9,989 nucleotides of DNA. Source: Promethearchaeota archaeon. GTDB taxonomy: Archaea; Asgardarchaeota; Lokiarchaeia; Sigynarchaeales; SOKP01. This document shows, in pieces, positions 7,362-9,989 of the stretch. The DNA lies in assembly GCA_030605085.1 (NCBI GenBank), contig JAUWBH010000202.1, positions 1 through 9,989 on the forward strand. The letters are read 5' to 3'. The position numbers and the translations under genes were made by a program. The first letter of the stretch is position 1; the number at the start of each line of letters is the position of its first letter. The notes beneath the pieces were generated by a model. The model saw only the letters and a list, made by a program, of their open reading frames with translations. It did no database searches and had not been told where the DNA came from.

Positions 7362-8075
7362 TTAAACTTCTGTAATAAACTGTTCGAGCCATAAACCTAA
7401 TAGAAATGAGCAAATAAAAGCAAATACCCCTATAATTACCATTTCTAACGCACCTTTTAGTTTACTTTCACCTGTGATCCTTGTTTTCAACGACCCCACG
7501 AGCGCAAGCATCGCAAAAGAGACAATAGATGAGATAACTAACGAAATTAGTCCTAAATTTAAGAAATAAGGAAACAAAGGGATTAATGCTCCACCCACAA
7601 ATGAAATAAAAGTTAAGAACGCGCCTAATACAGGACTTTCGGGTTCCTCTAAACCCAATTCACTTGATAATAAAAAATTTAACCATGTGTCTTTATTTGA
7701 TGTGATTGTATCAACACAGGTATTAAGTGTTTCTCCGGTAAGTCCCATTTTTTCAAACATTTCTTTTACCTCTAGTTTTTCTTCTTCTGGAAAAAGTTCT
7801 ATTTCTGCTTTTTCTTTTTTAATCTCGCTTAAAATGTAATTATATTCTGATTTAGAAGAGATATATTCACCAAGCCCCATGCTAATCGCTCCTGAAACCA
7901 TAGCTGTTATTCCCGTTAAAATAACAATGACATTACTCCCTGTCGTAATTAATGTAGCCGCAGCAACCCCTACTAATAATGTAAAAGTTGAAATTAGACC
8001 ATCGTTCAAACCTAGAATAATAGACCTTATTTTACCTCCTCCTGCGATATGTTCTTCTTCTCTTCCGCGCATCAT
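7362..8075 (-). CDS. VIT1/CCC1-family iron/manganese transporter
   Basis: A 237-residue membrane protein of the vacuolar iron transporter family, which moves Fe2+ or Mn2+ out of the cytosol against protons. Five hydrophobic segments can be seen at about 21-42, 48-70, 148-168, 171-195 and 208-232. The first carries the family motif GLNDGLIST (D25 in the metal pathway) and the second ends SMGLGEYIS (Met and Glu near the metal site). Between segments 2 and 3 is a Glu/Lys-rich helical region (about 74-145, with many E in EKAEIELFPEEEKLEVKEMFEKMG-like sequence), the place of the cytosolic metal-binding domain. The start is the first of two adjacent ATGs, with GAGG at 8085-8088, 9 nt upstream. It converges with rubrerythrin, suggesting a shared role in limiting free iron and peroxide. 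Metal specificity cannot be read from sequence. Confidence 0.9.
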   Translation of the reverse strand: MMRGREEEHIAGGGKIRSIILGLNDGLISTFTLLVGVAAATLITTGSNVIVILTGITAMVSGAISMGLGEYISSKSEYNYILSEIKKEKAEIELFPEEEKLEVKEMFEKMGLTGETLNTCVDTITSNKDTWLNFLLSSELGLEEPESPVLGAFLTFISFVGGALIPLFPYFLNLGLISLVISSIVSFAMLALVGSLKTRITGESKLKGALEMVIIGVFAFICSFLLGLWLEQFITEV

Positions 8076-8084
8076 TTTTATAAT

Positions 8085-8101
8085 CCTCTTATATATTTAA
8101 A
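8085..8101 (-). promoter_or_regulatory. Shine-Dalgarno and TATA elements of the VIT1-like gene
   Basis: On the minus strand TTTAAATA (8094-8101), an exact archaeal TATA consensus, is centred about 22 nt from the ATG, and GAGG (8085-8088) lies between. Transcription from this TATA would begin near the ATG and exclude the GAGG, so either the message is leaderless or a farther promoter is used. Confidence 0.4.
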
Positions 8102-8398
8102 AATATCATGAAATAAATCTGCAATAGTAATTGTACTTTCTAAATTAAAAAGATTTAATTTATTATTTTAAATTTGTTAATCCTAATTCTCTTAATTTAT
8201 TTTTATTTGGTTTTCAAATACCGATTTTTCAGTTAAATTAATTTTTAGAATTTTACCAATAAAAGCGTTAAGACTCATTAATTATATAAAATCTGCATTT
8301 TAATTACTATTTTCTGTGAATTTAGCCGATGTATTTAAAAAATATTTTACATTAATAATCAAATCTGAAAACATTAAAAAATAAGTATTCAAAAAATT

Positions 8399-8405
8399 GG
8401 GAGGT
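8399..8405 (+). promoter_or_regulatory. Strong Shine-Dalgarno site deciding a TTG start
   Basis: GGGAGGT lies 6 nt before the TTG at 8412. A TTG at 8397 in the same frame overlaps this site and would add five residues with no ribosome site of its own, so 8412 is preferred. Confidence 0.7.
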
Positions 8406-8411
8406 CTTTTT

Positions 8412-9497
8412 TTGACAACTGGTATAGTCTATGATGACATCTATCTCCAGCACCGAATTGGAACTCATGTAGAAAGCCATGAGAGATTAATTGTAATTAT
8501 GGATTTCCTAAAAGAAAAAAATCTTTTAGATGATCCTAATTTTAAAATAATTAACCCGAGAAAAGCTACGCTGGATCAAATTAAATATGTCCACACAGAT
8601 AGTTTAATTAATGAAGTGAGAGAAGCAAGTGAATTAGCCGAAAAAACTGGACATATTCAAAGTCTTGATTTGGATACTTCAGTGTCAGCTAAAACCTACG
8701 AAGCATCTTTATATTCTGTAGGAGGAAATTTACAAGCTGTCGATGAAATTATAAACAGTAATATTAGAAATGCGTTTGCAACTGTGCGTCCTCCTGGCCA
8801 CCATTCTAATTCCAATCGCTGTGCGGGTTTTTGCATCTTTAATAATATAGCCATAGCGACAGAATATCTATTTAGGGAAAAAAATTTTAAGAGAATAGCC
8901 ATAATCGATTTCGACTGCCACCACGGAAATGGCACGCAAGATATTTTTTATAAAGGCTCTAAGAGCGGTAAAATGGTAATGTTTAATTCACATCAAGATG
9001 GTAGAACTCTCTATCCTGGAAGTGGATTTATCGGCGAAATAGGCTCAGGGAATGGTAAAGGTAAAATAATTAATTATCCTATGCCACCAAAAACTGCTGA
9101 CGATGTAATATCTATATTTTTTAATGAAATACTAGATCCAATATGTCAAGAGTTTAAACCTGAATTTATTCTCATTTCTGCTGGTTTCGACACTCATTGG
9201 ACAGATCAATTAACTGGAATGGGTTGGACCTATCAAGCGCCCGCAAATTATTTGAAAAAAATTAAAACAATTGCCAATAAATATGCAAACGATAGAATTT
9301 TAATTACATTAGAAGGGGGATATGAGGTTGACAAACAAGCAAGAGCTGTTTATAACTGTCTAAAAGTCCTTAATGACGATAAAGACTTAATTGAAGAAAA
9401 AGAAAGAACTTCAGGAAAAGATCTATTAAATTACATTAATAATAAGCTAATTCCCGCACTTAAAGACCAATTAAGCCCATATTGGAATTGCTTTTAA
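8412..9497 (+). CDS. Zinc-dependent histone deacetylase-family enzyme (class II type)
   Basis: A 361-residue enzyme of the arginase-like deacetylase family, which hydrolyses acetyl-lysine or acetylated amines and includes HDACs, AcuC and acetylpolyamine amidohydrolases. From the TTG start it opens TTGIVYDDIYLQHRIGTHVE, typical of the class II family. Active-site residues are visible: the His pair in RPPGHH (H130, H131), zinc ligands in DFDCHHGNGTQ (D168 and H170), the third ligand in SAGFDTHW (D260), and the transition-state Tyr in LEGGY (Y304). Length and motif order are complete, with no signal peptide or membrane segment. It has its own promoter region and is followed by a T-run, so it seems to be a single-gene unit. 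The substrate could be archaeal histones, other acetylated proteins or polyamines; sequence does not decide. Confidence 0.92.
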   Translation: MTTGIVYDDIYLQHRIGTHVESHERLIVIMDFLKEKNLLDDPNFKIINPRKATLDQIKYVHTDSLINEVREASELAEKTGHIQSLDLDTSVSAKTYEASLYSVGGNLQAVDEIINSNIRNAFATVRPPGHHSNSNRCAGFCIFNNIAIATEYLFREKNFKRIAIIDFDCHHGNGTQDIFYKGSKSGKMVMFNSHQDGRTLYPGSGFIGEIGSGNGKGKIINYPMPPKTADDVISIFFNEILDPICQEFKPEFILISAGFDTHWTDQLTGMGWTYQAPANYLKKIKTIANKYANDRILITLEGGYEVDKQARAVYNCLKVLNDDKDLIEEKERTSGKDLLNYINNKLIPALKDQLSPYWNCF

Positions 9498-9511
9498 TTG
9501 GCATCATAATT

Positions 9512-9525
9512 TTTGAATATTCAAA
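9512..9525. repeat. 14-bp perfect palindrome
   Basis: TTTGAATATTCAAA lies 14 nt after the deacetylase stop and just before a T9 run. It may aid termination or bind a dimeric regulator. Confidence 0.4.
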
Positions 9526-9530
9526 TTAGA

Positions 9531-9539
9531 TTTTTTTTT
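9531..9539 (+). terminator. Oligo-T terminator of the deacetylase gene
   Basis: Nine consecutive T begin 33 nt after the stop codon, as expected for an archaeal intrinsic terminator. Confidence 0.55.
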
Positions 9540-9543
9540 ATAT

Positions 9544-9557
9544 AGCAAATATTTGCT
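9544..9557. repeat. 14-bp perfect palindrome
   Basis: AGCAAATATTTGCT is exactly self-complementary. It lies about 200 nt before the next start codon, which is rather far for a classical operator. Confidence 0.4.
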
Positions 9558-9585
9558 GTCAGTTTATCAGCTTTAATTTTTTTAG

Positions 9586-9601
9586 ATATTTCATGAAATA
9601 T
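9586..9601. repeat. 16-bp perfect palindrome
   Basis: ATATTTCATGAAATAT is exactly self-complementary. Its right part, TCATGAAATA, recurs at 8106-8115 beside the TATA of the VIT1-like gene. It may be an operator, or chance in AT-rich DNA. Confidence 0.35.
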
Positions 9602-9744
9602 TACAAATTATAAAGAATTTAAGCATCCTATTGGAGATTTTTTAAATAAAATCAAAACAATTAAATATTTGAGTTTGTGCTATAATTTTATAAACTAATT
9701 CAATTATAATTAAGTAACCTAATTAGATTAAAATAAAACTGCAC

Positions 9745-9752
9745 AAAGGAGA
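9745..9752 (+). promoter_or_regulatory. Shine-Dalgarno site of the proline-repeat gene
   Basis: AAAGGAGA lies 5-6 nt before the ATG at 9758, a near-ideal site. TATA-like stretches lie upstream, for example ATTAAAATAAAA near 9727. Confidence 0.65.
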
Positions 9753-9757
9753 TTAAA

Positions 9758-9989
9758 ATGTCAAATGAAAACGAAAAAAATGAGGAAGAGAAAAAAGAAG
9801 CGGCTCCTACTCCCTCAATTCCACCTCCCACAATAACGCCACCTTCAACACCGCCACCTTCAACACCGCCACCTTCTATACCGCCACCTTCTATACCGCC
9901 ACCTTCTATACCGCCACCTTCAACACCGCCACCTTCTATACCGCCACCTTCTATACCGCCACCTTCAACACCGCCACCTTCAACACCGC
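9758..9989 (+). CDS. Proline-rich repeat protein, 5' part only
   Basis: Only the first 77 codons are in the window; the gene runs off the right edge. The start ATG has a strong Shine-Dalgarno site. Residues 1-17 are charged and mostly acidic (MSNENEKNEEEKKEAAP), followed from about residue 20 by proline-rich sequence and then PPPST or PPPSI pentapeptides repeated to the edge. There is no signal peptide or N-terminal membrane segment, so this part is probably cytosolic. The repeats should form an extended polyproline-II rod. Such runs slow ribosomes and usually need aIF5A, and in eukaryotes they are ligands for profilin, SH3, WW or EVH1 domains. What follows the repeat, and so the function, is unknown. 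Confidence 0.75.
   Translation, partial: MSNENEKNEEEKKEAAPTPSIPPPTITPPSTPPPSTPPPSIPPPSIPPPSIPPPSTPPPSIPPPSIPPPSTPPPSTP
9836..9989 (+). repeat. 15-bp coding tandem repeat, at least ten units
   Basis: Ten full 15-bp units run from 9836 to 9985 and an eleventh begins at 9986. Each is CCGCCACCT followed by either TCAACA (Ser-Thr) or TCTATA (Ser-Ile); the first unit has ACG instead of CCG. The order of the Ser-Thr (T) and Ser-Ile (I) types is T T I I I T I I T T. The array is truncated by the window edge. Confidence 0.95.

Larger units (their letters stand above)
8076..8411. promoter_or_regulatory. Divergent intergenic region, VIT1-like gene and deacetylase gene
   Basis: This 336-bp AT-rich region has no gene. 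It holds the VIT1-like gene's TATA at its left end. On the plus strand TATTTAAAAAATA (8332-8344) is the best deacetylase promoter, predicting a leader of roughly 50 nt. Its middle (8110-8330) shows no clear structure. Confidence 0.5.

Noticed and set aside
9836..9989. CRISPR-like array
   Set aside because: Units are contiguous 15-bp coding repeats with no spacers and stay in frame with a strong start site.

Overview
The window is AT-rich archaeal DNA. The archaeal assignment rests on a homohexamer-type MCM replicative helicase, a small protein with a TFB/TFIIB-like cyclin fold, TATA-type promoters (TTTAAATA-like) and a mix of leaderless-looking and Shine-Dalgarno-led genes. A class II-type histone deacetylase and a polyproline-repeat protein next to it would fit an Asgard archaeon, but nothing here proves that rank. 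Rubrerythrin and a VIT1/CCC1 transporter suggest an anaerobe or microaerophile that manages iron and peroxide.

Left arm (1-2426): two minus-strand genes, a TPR protein (145-927) and a small single-cyclin-fold TFB-like protein (1081-1437). Upstream lies nearly 1 kb without an intact gene. In it, a 149-bp segment carrying the promoter and first 12 codons of the TFB-like gene is repeated as a direct copy (1401-1549 and 2030-2178, about 95% identical, offset 629 bp). The second copy runs into a stop after 29 codons. Two hairpins lie between the copies.

Centre (2427-6707): a probable two-gene plus-strand operon. MCM is followed after 8 bp by a UvrD/PcrA-type SF1A helicase with all motifs. The MCM N-terminal domain is clearly encoded upstream of the first canonical in-frame start, but that frame has no ATG, GTG or TTG before 2770. 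A GTG at 2427 in the neighbouring frame joins it only by a +1 shift, and a CCC-C site sits where such a shift could occur. This is the most unusual point of the window.

Right arm (6708-9989): rubrerythrin (plus) converges on a VIT1-like iron/manganese transporter (minus), a plausible iron and oxidative-stress pair. A divergent 336-bp intergenic region leads to a zinc-dependent histone deacetylase-family enzyme that probably starts at a TTG behind a strong Shine-Dalgarno site. After a T-run and three perfect palindromes, the window ends inside a gene with an acidic, charged N-terminus followed by at least ten PPPS(T/I) pentapeptides encoded by 15-bp tandem repeats.
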